Assembly: GCA_025350175.1 (NCBI GenBank)
Contig: JANXYF010000007.1
Coordinates: forward strand, 1-22,607
Direction of reading: 5' to 3'
DNA from: Nitrosopumilales archaeon
GTDB lineage: Archaea > Thermoproteota > Nitrososphaeria > Nitrososphaerales > Nitrosopumilaceae
Length of the DNA: 22,607 nucleotides
In this document: piece after piece, positions 1 to 7,046 of the stretch
Layout of the letters: every line of letters begins with the position of its first letter
Position numbering within the stretch: position 1 is the stretch's first letter
Notes under the pieces: generated by a model
Database searches by the model: none
Told to the model about the DNA's origin: nothing
What the model saw: only the letters and a program-made list of their open reading frames with translations
Position numbers and translations under genes: made by a program

Positions 1-336
1 TTCTGCATCTACTTCAATATCTCCAAGTGGAGTTCTCCATATTCCTTCTTTCATTGTAGCAATGTCTCGTCCTATTCCCCAATGATTTGGACCAATTATT
101 ATTACAAGTTCAGGTCTCTGTGATGATATTGCATAGTATGAATTTGCAGCTATTGGACCAGAATACTCGTATCCCGCGTGAGGGCATATTACGCCAATGA
201 TTTTTTTATCGTCTGGAGAAGGCGGTAATTTTCCAGGACCATAATTGTGTAAAAAACAGTTTCTTATGCTTGATTTTAATTCCTGACTTGTTTTTGGATA
301 GAACATTCCAGCAACAGCTGGTGTCCTCACCTGCAT
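1..336 (-). CDS. MEMO1-family protein, N-terminal part (cut by window edge)
   Basis: The first 112 residues of a MEMO (AmmeMemoRadiSam-type) family protein are visible; the rest lies beyond base 1. The protein starts MQVRTPAVAGMFYP. It contains CPHAGYEYSGPIAANSYYAI at about residues 50-69, then an IIIGPNHWG segment, both typical of the family, whose fold resembles ring-opening non-haem iron dioxygenases. The HAG and NH histidines would be part of the metal/active-site pocket by family analogy. The biochemical role in archaea is not established. The ATG at 334-336 follows the uS2 stop codon by only 4 nt, so it is co-transcribed with uS2, enolase and rpo10. A MEMO gene after uS2 is a recurrent archaeal arrangement, which supports the call. 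Family identity is confident; function is unknown. Confidence 0.85.
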   Translation of the reverse strand, partial: MQVRTPAVAGMFYPKTSQELKSSIRNCFLHNYGPGKLPPSPDDKKIIGVICPHAGYEYSGPIAANSYYAISSQRPELVIIIGPNHWGIGRDIATMKEGIWRTPLGDIEVDAE

Positions 337-340
337 TGTG

Positions 341-1015
341 TTATTGCCTCTGTGTTCTCATTCTTGAAGGTGCCATTCTTTCAGCAGCCTCTTCTTCTAA
401 TTCTTCTTCTGTTATCTTTGTTTCAAAGTCGTCTATTTGATATTTCATAGATTCTGCGTTTTTTAGTTTACCTTTCTGCATTAGGATTTCTCTTGCTAAT
501 AGCCAATAAGTTGCAGCTAGAGATTTTCTTCCTCTGTTGTTTGCTGGAATAACCAAGTCAATTTTAGAAGTAATATTATCTGTATTTGAAATTCCTATTA
601 CTGGAATTCCTGCATTAGTAGCTTCTACAATTGCTTGCTCATCTACTTGTGGATCTGAAATGAAAACTAATTCTGGTTCTCTGTAGTATGGTAATGATGG
701 ATTTGTAAGAGTTCCTGGCATGAACCTTCCAAGCATAGGAGTTGCACCAGTAATCTCACAGAATTTCTCAACTGGCATGCTAGCATATTCTCTTCCAGAA
801 CAAACTAGAACTTTTGTAATATCTGCTCTATTGATAAATTTGGCTGCAGTCTGAATTCTTGATAATGTTTTCTTGCTGTCAATAATGTAGAGTCCTTCAT
901 TTGTTGCCTTTGTAACAAATGAGTTCATGAACTTTGTTTTTACTTGAGTTCCTACTCTTATTCCAGTAGATAATACGTATTTTTCCATATGTTCAAAGTC
1001 TTCTTGTTTACTCAT
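341..1015 (-). CDS. rps2: 30S ribosomal protein uS2 (archaeal)
   Basis: This is a ribosomal protein of the small subunit body, 224 residues, close to the usual archaeal length. The conserved uS2 core is clear: residues around FINRADITKVLVCSGREY, then GRFMPGTLTNPSLPYYREPE and VFISDPQVDEQAIVEA, and the IPVIGISNTD segment. The C-terminal tail is first acidic (EEELEEEAAER) and then basic (RMRTQRQ), which looks unstructured. The ATG at 1013-1015 lies 9 nt after the enolase stop, and the stop lies 4 nt before the MEMO-family start. It is therefore part of the rpo10 - enolase - uS2 - MEMO transcript and probably has no promoter of its own. Confidence 0.97.
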   Translation of the reverse strand: MSKQEDFEHMEKYVLSTGIRVGTQVKTKFMNSFVTKATNEGLYIIDSKKTLSRIQTAAKFINRADITKVLVCSGREYASMPVEKFCEITGATPMLGRFMPGTLTNPSLPYYREPELVFISDPQVDEQAIVEATNAGIPVIGISNTDNITSKIDLVIPANNRGRKSLAATYWLLAREILMQKGKLKNAESMKYQIDDFETKITEEELEEEAAERMAPSRMRTQRQ

Positions 1016-1024
1016 TGCGTGTTT

Positions 1025-2263
1025 CTAAATCTCGGCCATTCCACGTATTAAATCATACTCTGAGAGTCGTACTAATTCGTTAAGTTTGGCTATTCTCTCT
1101 CCGCCTAATATGCCAACCTTGAGCATCTTTGATTTGGTCGCAAGCCCAATGTGTGATATATGAGAATCAACTGATTCTCCAGATCGATGAGATGTGATTA
1201 GTTTTACATTGTTATTGTTTGCCTCTTTTGCAAACTCTAAAGCATCATAGAGGCTTCCAGCTTGATTTACTTTCAATATGGCACCACTACATGCTCTTAT
1301 TTTTACTGCTTTTTTGAGAATCTTTGTATTTGTTACTAAAAGGTCATCTCCAGTTATCAATACGTGTGGGAATTTTTTGGTCAAGATAGCCATGTCTTCA
1401 AAAGCTTCTTCATGAACAGCATCTTCAGCATAAACAAGTTTGTATTTTTTTATTATATTGGAAGCAAATTCGATCTGCCTTTGTGGAGTGTTTTCAAAAC
1501 CCGCTCTATCGTATATGTATTTTTTTTTCTTTTCATTCCACTGGGTAGATGAAGCAAAATCTACTCCTAAAGAGACTTCTTTTCCTAATGTAAAACCAAG
1601 CTGCTCACAAGCTTTTGCAGCAATTTCTAATGCCTGATCATTTTTTAATTTAGGTGCCCAACCGCCTTCATCTCCTCTTCCCTTTGTGAAACTTGGATCT
1701 TTTTTAGCTAGAATTTTTCCTACTTCTTTGTGTACTGCCAAGTTGACTTCTATTGCATCACAAATAGTTTTGGAACCCGTTGCACAAACTAGAATTTCTT
1801 GAATATCAGGTGTACCCGGTCCCGCATGTGCTCCCCCACCTATTATATTTCCAAGAGGAAACGGAAATCTAAAAGTTGAACCTTTTGCCAATAACTTGAA
1901 CATGGGTATGTCTAATGATTTTGAAGCCGATTCGATTGATGCAATCGTTAATGCGAATGCAAGAGAGCCTCCAACTTTAGAATAATTGGGAGTTGGATCT
2001 ATTTCTCTTAAAGTCTCATGAATTATTTTTAAGTTTGATGGATCAAGACCGATAAACTTCTTTACGTTTTTTTTTAAAATATCTAAACTCTTTTCAGGCT
2101 TGTCTTGAGGAAAACTTTGTGCTTCATATTTGCCAACACTTGCACCTGAGGGAGCAGATACTCGTCCCATGTGTTTTTTATCTGATATTACATCAACTTC
2201 TATAGTTTGACTTCCTCTACTGTTGTAAAGTACTCTACCTTTGATTGAAGTAATCAGAGGCAT
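1025..2263 (-). CDS. eno: Enolase (phosphopyruvate hydratase), divergent archaeal form
   Basis: This enzyme interconverts 2-phosphoglycerate and phosphoenolpyruvate in the cytoplasm, serving gluconeogenesis in an autotroph. The 412 residues match the family length. The N-terminal signature is SGASVGKYEA. Residues equivalent to the classical metal and catalytic set can be followed: a His in GGGAHAG, Glu in DIQE, the GDEGGWAP Glu, Asp in GVDFAS, ED in YAEDAV, Asp in ITGDD, Lys in LKVNQAGS, SHRSGE, and Lys in KVGILGGER. Several motifs differ from the common forms (GGGAHA instead of NGGSHA, and AEDAVHEE instead of an IEDP-type run), so this is a divergent but apparently intact enolase. It begins 1 nt after the rpo10 stop and is translated from the same message as rpo10 and uS2. 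Confidence 0.95.
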   Translation of the reverse strand: MPLITSIKGRVLYNSRGSQTIEVDVISDKKHMGRVSAPSGASVGKYEAQSFPQDKPEKSLDILKKNVKKFIGLDPSNLKIIHETLREIDPTPNYSKVGGSLAFALTIASIESASKSLDIPMFKLLAKGSTFRFPFPLGNIIGGGAHAGPGTPDIQEILVCATGSKTICDAIEVNLAVHKEVGKILAKKDPSFTKGRGDEGGWAPKLKNDQALEIAAKACEQLGFTLGKEVSLGVDFASSTQWNEKKKKYIYDRAGFENTPQRQIEFASNIIKKYKLVYAEDAVHEEAFEDMAILTKKFPHVLITGDDLLVTNTKILKKAVKIRACSGAILKVNQAGSLYDALEFAKEANNNNVKLITSHRSGESVDSHISHIGLATKSKMLKVGILGGERIAKLNELVRLSEYDLIRGMAEI

Positions 2264-2264
2264 T

Positions 2265-2507
2265 CTATTCTAATTCTGCTTTTACTTCTTGTTCTCTTCT
2301 CTTAATTGCTTCGTAAAATGGGATGACTTGATGAATTGTCTCAACTGATGTCAATATCATGGCTCTACAACAATATCTTTTAAAACCAAAAGAATCTAAA
2401 ACCTTTTTTGGATCTTCTCCACCTTTTACACGATTTTGATATTCCTTAAACTTGTCAGCAATCAAATTTCCGCAACTAAAACATCTAACAGGAATCAGCA
2501 CAGACAC
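2265..2507 (-). CDS. rpoN: DNA-directed RNA polymerase subunit N (Rpo10)
   Basis: This small zinc-binding subunit is the homologue of eukaryotic RPB10 and helps assemble the RNA polymerase core. The protein is 80 residues. It contains the CFSCG motif near the N-terminus and the RYCCR pair, the four cysteines that bind zinc in this family, followed by a helical charged tail. The longest reading begins with GTG at 2505-2507 and gives MSVLIPVRCFSCG. A second in-frame GTG at 2499-2501 would give MLIPVRCFSCG, which looks like the usual family N-terminus. That second GTG also sits about 27 nt from the centre of the TATA element at 2524-2532, the leaderless spacing seen elsewhere here, so the shorter form may be the real one. 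It is the first gene of the operon with enolase, uS2 and MEMO. The rpoK gene often found next to it in archaea is absent. Confidence 0.95.
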   Translation of the reverse strand: MSVLIPVRCFSCGNLIADKFKEYQNRVKGGEDPKKVLDSFGFKRYCCRAMILTSVETIHQVIPFYEAIKRREQEVKAELE

Positions 2508-2523
2508 AAAAAGTAATCAAGGC

Positions 2524-2532
2524 TTATAAAAA
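2524..2532. promoter_or_regulatory. Shared TATA region between rpo10 (minus) and tRNA-Leu (plus)
   Basis: TTATAAAAA on the plus strand reads TTTTTATAA on the minus strand. Its centre is about 29 nt before the tRNA 5' end at 2557. It is 21 nt before the first possible rpo10 GTG (2507) and about 27 nt before the second GTG (2501). It is the only good TATA-like element in the 49-bp gap, so it probably serves both directions. Inferred from sequence and spacing only. Confidence 0.6.
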
Positions 2533-2556
2533 CCATACATGGGTAAAACCAAATGT

Positions 2557-2640
2557 GCGGGAGTCGCCCAGCCTGGTCAAAGGCGCTAGCTTGAGGGGCT
2601 AGTATCTTAGGATTTCGAGGGTTCAAATCCCTTCTCCCGC
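2557..2640 (+). tRNA. tRNA-Leu, anticodon GAG
   Basis: This is an 84-nt class II tRNA without an intron. The acceptor stem pairs GCGGGAG (2557-2563) with CTCCCGC (2634-2640). The anticodon arm pairs CTAGC with GCTAG around the 7-nt loop TTGAGGG, placing anticodon GAG at 2593-2595, which reads CUC and CUU. A long variable arm (about 14 nt) follows, as expected for leucine. The T arm is GAGGG-TTCAAAT-CCCTT. The CCA end is not encoded, so it must be added after transcription. A TATA element lies about 29 nt upstream of the 5' end, and a T-run follows at 2691. Confidence 0.96.
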
Positions 2641-2690
2641 ATTAAAAATTCAAAAAACAATCAAATTGAATTGAATAAAAAATACTATCA

Positions 2691-2696
2691 TTTTTT
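2691..2696 (+). terminator. Oligo-T run after tRNA-Leu, possible terminator
   Basis: Six Ts lie 50 nt downstream of the tRNA, flanked by ATCA and TGAT which could pair weakly. Archaeal RNA polymerase can stop at T-runs, so this may end the tRNA transcript. The call rests only on base composition. Confidence 0.35.
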
Positions 2697-2847
2697 GATT
2701 TACGTGTCATAGATTGCATTCAATAAAATAACTTTTTACCTCTGATATTTGTTACCTCAAACAAAATGTCGAATTTCTATTGTTAACTAGTATTATGATA
2801 TCACTATTGTACAAGAACTTGATTTGTTAAATAGTTCCAGTAATTTT

Positions 2848-2871
2848 GAGATTCAAGATATAACGAATCTC
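2848..2871. repeat. 7-bp inverted repeat upstream of the nnrE promoter
   Basis: GAGATTC (2848-2854) and GAATCTC (2865-2871) form a perfect inverted repeat with a 10-nt A+T-rich spacer. It ends 30 nt upstream of the TATA-like element at 2901-2907. It could be an operator for the nnrE operon, a small hairpin, or chance. The surrounding gene-free stretch, 2641-2926, is A+T-rich, and I see no RNA gene or convincing coding frame in it. Confidence 0.4.
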
Positions 2872-2900
2872 GTATATGAACACAGCATTGGTAAAGCCCA

Positions 2901-2907
2901 TATTTAA
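2901..2907 (+). promoter_or_regulatory. TATA-like box for the nnrE - MBL - cobT operon
   Basis: TATTTAA is centred 23 nt upstream of the ATG at 2927, the spacing of an archaeal leaderless transcript. This argues for the 2927 start rather than an in-frame ATG at 2876, which lies upstream of the box. Confidence 0.6.
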
Positions 2908-2926
2908 CATAAAATTCCGTATTATT

Positions 2927-3577
2927 ATGGAAATCACGGTAAAACAAATGATGCAAATTGAAGAGAATGGGCATCAAATGGGCTTTTTTAGAAAACTCAT
3001 GATGGAAAATGCAGGCGCTGCTACTGCAAGACACATTGTTGAGCACTATTCTGATTTAATATCAAAAAAAATAACAGTTTTTGCAGGATTGGGAAATAAT
3101 GGTGGTGATGCTTTTGTTGTGGCGCGACACTTGGCTGGATTTGGATGCAAACCTACTGTTATACTTCTTGGACATCCAAATAAAATTAAAACAGAAGAAG
3201 CCAAATCCAACTGGAAAATTTTAGAAAAAATGAATTCGGTAAATCTTGTACTTGCATCTGATGCTGCTGGAATTGTAAATGATGCCGAAATTATAGTCGA
3301 TGGAATACTTGGAACCGGTATCTCTGGAAGCATTAGAGAGCCTTATTCATCAGCAATAGATCTCATAAACCAATCTCATGCTTTCAAATTGGCAGTTGAT
3401 ATGCCAACAGGTCTTGATCCAGATACAGGATTAGTTAATGACAAGTGTGTAAAAGCTAATGTAACTATAACTTTTCACAAAATGAAAATTGGAATGCCAA
3501 AAAATCTAGATATGTGTGGTAAGATAATTGTTGAAAAAATAGGAATACCACCAGAAGCGGAGATTGGTGTGCTATGA
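2927..3577 (+). CDS. nnrE: NAD(P)H-hydrate epimerase (YjeF N-terminal domain only)
   Basis: This enzyme epimerises damaged hydrated NAD(P)H (NAD(P)HX) so that it can be repaired. The 216 residues cover only the YjeF_N domain; the C-terminal dehydratase domain found fused in many archaea and bacteria is missing here and would have to be encoded elsewhere. Motifs include MENAG (residues 26-30), the glycine-rich GLGNNGGD (54-61), DGILGTG (125-131) and DMPTGLDPDTG (158-168). An in-frame ATG at 2876 would add 17 residues, but it lies upstream of the TATA box and those residues do not resemble the family, so ATG 2927 is preferred. The stop overlaps the next gene's start in ATGA, indicating translational coupling to the metallo-hydrolase. 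Confidence 0.92.
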   Translation: MEITVKQMMQIEENGHQMGFFRKLMMENAGAATARHIVEHYSDLISKKITVFAGLGNNGGDAFVVARHLAGFGCKPTVILLGHPNKIKTEEAKSNWKILEKMNSVNLVLASDAAGIVNDAEIIVDGILGTGISGSIREPYSSAIDLINQSHAFKLAVDMPTGLDPDTGLVNDKCVKANVTITFHKMKIGMPKNLDMCGKIIVEKIGIPPEAEIGVL

Positions 3578-4188
3578 AAGTGCATCAACTCGAAGTAGGA
3601 AATATGCAAAACTTTACTTATGTTCTTGAAGATGAAGGTACAAGAGAAGCAGTTATCATTGATCCATCTTGGGATTTAGACTTGGTAATTGAAACTCTAG
3701 AAAGAAATGCTCTTAAAGTAAAATATGTAATAAACACCCATCATCATTTTGATCATACAATAGGAAATGATGCAATAGTAAAATACACTAAATCTAAAAT
3801 CTTGCAACATGAATCCTCTACTCTAAAAAATGATATGCGGTTAACCAATGGTGAAAAAATAAAATTTGGTAATTCTGAACTTACTGTAATGCATACTCCT
3901 GGGCATTCAAAAGATAGTATTTGTCTGGTTGGTGATGGGAAAATTTTCTCAGGAGATGCACTTTTTGTAGGAAATTGTGGAAGAGTTGATTTGCCAGGAG
4001 GAAGTGCAATTGAGCTTTATCATAGTCTGTTTGATATTATTTACAAACTTGATGATAATCTCATGTTGTATCCTGGACATAATTATGGAACCTCTCCAAA
4101 TTCTACAATAGGTAAAGAAAAGAAAACTAACTTTGTATTACAACCTAGAACTGAAGAAGAATTTGTGAATTTTATGGGCAGTGATTAA
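3574..4188 (+). CDS. Metallo-beta-lactamase-fold hydrolase (ETHE1/glyoxalase II-like)
   Basis: This is a soluble 204-residue metallo-hydrolase. The metal motif THHHFDH (HxHxDH, His56-His61) is followed by His111 in TPGHSKD, Asp128 in SGDALF, and His169 in YPGHNYG, so the metal-binding set is complete. The run GNCGRVDLPGG after the Asp resembles the persulfide dioxygenase (ETHE1) and glyoxalase II branch. Either glutathione-type thioester hydrolysis or persulfide oxidation is possible by family. Thaumarchaea are not known to use glutathione, so the natural substrate is uncertain. Its ATG overlaps the nnrE stop by 4 bp, and only 3 nt separate its stop from the cobT-like start, so it belongs to one operon with both. 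Confidence 0.85.
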   Translation: MKVHQLEVGNMQNFTYVLEDEGTREAVIIDPSWDLDLVIETLERNALKVKYVINTHHHFDHTIGNDAIVKYTKSKILQHESSTLKNDMRLTNGEKIKFGNSELTVMHTPGHSKDSICLVGDGKIFSGDALFVGNCGRVDLPGGSAIELYHSLFDIIYKLDDNLMLYPGHNYGTSPNSTIGKEKKTNFVLQPRTEEEFVNFMGSD

Positions 4189-4191
4189 TCA

Positions 4192-5247
4192 TTGCAAGAC
4201 ATTGAAATATTTGGAAACAAGCAAAAAGGTCTAGAATTTATAAAACAAACTGAACGAAAAAAATTCATTTTCTCTCTGGTTATCTCTTATACTGCAACAT
4301 CTGAAATACCTGGAATAACTATAGCTGGAGAGCACCCTGATCTGATAAAATTCACTGGACCTGCTGATGCTGAATTTATCCATTATGGGCATTGCAAAAG
4401 CATTTCTGTAATTCCTATGACTCCTGATGGAAAACCAACACCTGCATTATTAACAAAAACAGCATTAGAAGCAGCAAGCATTTCAAGTATTGTTATAAAC
4501 GCAGGAAGTAAGGTATCACCAAAACTTCCTTTTATAGATATGAATTTAGATTATGGGAAAAATATTGCAAAAGAACCTGCACTCAGTATGGAAGAAGTTG
4601 GAAAGGCTGTAGAATATGGTAGAATAATTGGAAGATTCCTAGGAGCTTCAACTGATTGTGTCATTGTTGGTGAAAGTATTCCAGGTGGTACTACCACTGC
4701 TCTTGGAGTACTTGAAGGATTTGGAATCAAAGGACTTGTTAGCAGTAGTATGCCTGAAAATCCTGTAGGACTTAAGGTTCAAACAGTAAAAGATGCACTA
4801 AAAAGATTACAATCAAAAGATCCATTCGAAATTATTTCACAACTAGGTGATCCAATGATTCCAACAGTTGCAGGTATTCTTAGTACAGCTTCAGAATTAT
4901 CTAGAGTGATATTAGCTGGAGGGACACAAATGGCAGCTGTACTTGCTTTTGCAAAAAGTATGGGATTTGAAGGAAAGAATACAGCTCTTGGTACAACCTC
5001 TTATGTGACAGATGATAAATCTGCAAATTTAATCGAGACTGTTTCACAGATACTGGATATTCCTATATTGGTTGCTAAACTCAAACTTGCAGAATCTAGC
5101 ATCTCTGGATTACGATCTTATGCAGAAGGATTTGTAAAAGAAGGAGCTGGTGCAGGCGGTGCATCTATTGCATGTATGTTAAAAACCGGAATTGATGCAA
5201 AGAGTCTTTTGGATTTAACTGAAAAAGAATATGCAAAAATTACTTGA
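4192..5247 (+). CDS. cobT: CobT-like nicotinate-nucleotide phosphoribosyltransferase (archaeal form)
   Basis: CobT enzymes transfer phosphoribose from nicotinate mononucleotide to the lower-ligand base, usually 5,6-dimethylbenzimidazole, in cobalamin assembly. The 351 residues match the archaeal CobT-like family. Recognisable motifs are GESIPGGTTTALGVL (160-174), LAGGTQMAAV (241-250) and EGFVKEGAGAGGA (312-324). In the last, Glu317 lies in an EGxGA context like the catalytic Glu of bacterial CobT. The start must be TTG at 4192: a stop codon lies immediately upstream in frame, and the first internal Met is near residue 75, inside conserved sequence. It follows the metallo-hydrolase by 3 nt and overlaps glmS on the other strand by 8 bp at its 3' end. 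Base specificity cannot be read from the sequence. Confidence 0.85.
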   Translation: MQDIEIFGNKQKGLEFIKQTERKKFIFSLVISYTATSEIPGITIAGEHPDLIKFTGPADAEFIHYGHCKSISVIPMTPDGKPTPALLTKTALEAASISSIVINAGSKVSPKLPFIDMNLDYGKNIAKEPALSMEEVGKAVEYGRIIGRFLGASTDCVIVGESIPGGTTTALGVLEGFGIKGLVSSSMPENPVGLKVQTVKDALKRLQSKDPFEIISQLGDPMIPTVAGILSTASELSRVILAGGTQMAAVLAFAKSMGFEGKNTALGTTSYVTDDKSANLIETVSQILDIPILVAKLKLAESSISGLRSYAEGFVKEGAGAGGASIACMLKTGIDAKSLLDLTEKEYAKIT

Positions 5248-7000
5248 CTGTTACTGATTTTGCCAAGTTCCTAGGATAATCAGGATCTGTATCTTTTTCA
5301 AGTGCTGCATAATATGCAAGAAGCTGTATGGGCACTATCTCTACAAGTGGATACAATGACTCTGTAATGCTGGGAATATCTATCCAATAATCATATACAT
5401 CACTTGGTTTATCAGAAATTCCTATTATCTTGGCTCCCCGAGCTTTAATTTCTCTAGCTGATGTTAATGTGTCATTGTAGGTAGAATCATTTGGATTTAT
5501 GATTAAAACATAAGAATTTGAATCCATCAATGCTAATGGACCATGTTTTAATTCTCCTCCAGGAAGTCCTTCTGCATGAATGTATGTAAGCTCTTTTAAC
5601 TTCAATGATCCTTCTGAGGCAATTGGATAATGAATACCTCTTCCTAATACGTAAATATCTGAAACATCTTTTAGTCTTCTTGCAACATCTCTAATTTTAT
5701 AATCATTAGAGAGAATCTTCTTGATTGCCTCTGATACTTTTGTAAGATCTAGTTCTATACACCCATCACATATTTTATCGACCATTTTGTATAATACTAC
5801 AAGTTGTGATGTGAAACTTTTAGTTGCTGCAACTCCTATCTCTGGGCCACAGTTAAGTCCAATTGAAATTGATGATTGATGAACTAGAGAAGATGTCATC
5901 ATGTTAACAATTGATATGATTTTAGATCCTGTTTTTTTTGCAATGTTTACAGCCTCTAATACATCTGCACTTTCTCCACTTTGGGATATTGCAATTAGAA
6001 TTGATTTCTCTTCAAATATGTCAGGAGAAAATTGTGCCTCACTCGAAATTAATGGATCAATCTTTATCTTTGCATATTTTGAAAAGAGAAATTTTGCTAT
6101 TAATGCTGCGTTATAACTTGTTCCACTTCCGGTAATGTACAAGTTTCTTGCATGTTTTATCAAATCAGAAGCTAAATCAATCTCGATTTTAGTATTGTTT
6201 CCAGCATTCAATATTGTTGTAGGCTGTTCCGAAATCTCTTTCAGAGTGTAATGAGCATATTGTCCCTTGTATGCATCGGCAAATTCCTTTGATACTTTAG
6301 TTATTTGATGCTGTACTGGGTTTGCGTCAAAATCAAAGATCTTCAATCCTGATGAATCAATGATCACAAATTCTTTGTTATCTGGATAAATTACTTCATC
6401 AGTATATTCTACAAATCCTAACACATCACTTGAAATGAAATATCCTTCTTTTCCTACTCCAATTATGAGTGGTTCGTGGAGTCTAGCTGCGGCTAATGTA
6501 CCATCCTGAAAAACTGCCACAAAAGCATAATTTCCTTTTAGTTCAGCTACCGTATCTACTACAGATTTTTTAATTTCTTTTGTCTTGTCATAATTGTATT
6601 GAAGAAGATTTGCAATCACCTCACTATCTGTCTGACTTTTAAAAGTATAACCTAGTGTTTGGAGTTCTTTTTTTAATTCCTCATGATTTTCAATTATTCC
6701 ATTATGTACAATTGCAATTTCTCCTGAACTTGATGGATGTGGGTGTGCGTTTGCTTCAGTTACCATTCCATGGGTAGCCCATCGTGTATGCCCTATTCCA
6801 ATAGTTCCAGTAAGTTCATCAAGCTTTACTGTTTTATTTACCTCTAAGACTTTGCCTACTCCTTTTCTTACGTTGATATGATGCTCTGAAAAAGTTGCAA
6901 CTCCTACACTATCATAGCCACGATATTCCATTCTTTTCAGTCCTTTGACTATTAATGGAGCTGCAGGGCTGATACCGAGATATCCTATGATTGAACACAT
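5240..7000 (-). CDS. glmS: Glutamine--fructose-6-phosphate aminotransferase (isomerizing)
   Basis: GlmS makes glucosamine-6-phosphate from fructose-6-phosphate and glutamine, the entry to UDP-N-acetylhexosamines used in archaeal glycosylation. The 586 residues comprise an N-terminal class II glutaminase domain and two SIS sugar-binding domains. In the glutaminase, Cys2 would become the N-terminal nucleophile after Met removal; HTRWATHG (71-78), HNGIIENH with Asn100-Gly101, and Asp125 are also present. The SIS domains show GSGTSYNAAL near 291-300 and SQSGES near 340. The C-terminus DYPRNLAKSVTVK is the classical end that closes the active site. ATG is at 6998-7000, 46 nt after the uS4 stop. 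A TATA-like ATTTATCA 27 nt upstream suggests a leaderless transcript, although read-through from uS4 is possible. The 3' end overlaps cobT by 8 bp. Confidence 0.97.
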   Translation of the reverse strand: MCSIIGYLGISPAAPLIVKGLKRMEYRGYDSVGVATFSEHHINVRKGVGKVLEVNKTVKLDELTGTIGIGHTRWATHGMVTEANAHPHPSSSGEIAIVHNGIIENHEELKKELQTLGYTFKSQTDSEVIANLLQYNYDKTKEIKKSVVDTVAELKGNYAFVAVFQDGTLAAARLHEPLIIGVGKEGYFISSDVLGFVEYTDEVIYPDNKEFVIIDSSGLKIFDFDANPVQHQITKVSKEFADAYKGQYAHYTLKEISEQPTTILNAGNNTKIEIDLASDLIKHARNLYITGSGTSYNAALIAKFLFSKYAKIKIDPLISSEAQFSPDIFEEKSILIAISQSGESADVLEAVNIAKKTGSKIISIVNMMTSSLVHQSSISIGLNCGPEIGVAATKSFTSQLVVLYKMVDKICDGCIELDLTKVSEAIKKILSNDYKIRDVARRLKDVSDIYVLGRGIHYPIASEGSLKLKELTYIHAEGLPGGELKHGPLALMDSNSYVLIINPNDSTYNDTLTSAREIKARGAKIIGISDKPSDVYDYWIDIPSITESLYPLVEIVPIQLLAYYAALEKDTDPDYPRNLAKSVTVK

Positions 7001-7022
7001 GTTGATTTTTAATATATTTTCT

Positions 7023-7030
7023 TGATAAAT
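7023..7030 (-). promoter_or_regulatory. TATA-like box for glmS
   Basis: On the minus strand this reads ATTTATCA, centred 27 nt upstream of the glmS ATG (7000). It lies in the 46-bp gap after uS4. It suggests glmS has a promoter of its own despite following ribosomal genes on the same strand. Confidence 0.5.
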
Positions 7031-7046
7031 AATGATTGCGTGTATT

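Noticed and set aside
2876..2926. In-frame 17-codon upstream extension of nnrE
   Set aside because: The TATA-like box at 2901-2907 is inside it, and the added residues do not resemble the family; ATG 2927 fits leaderless spacing.
2804..3046. 80-codon open frame on the minus strand across the gap and the nnrE start
   Set aside because: It runs antisense to conserved nnrE sequence, its protein has no recognisable features, and the nnrE promoter lies inside it.
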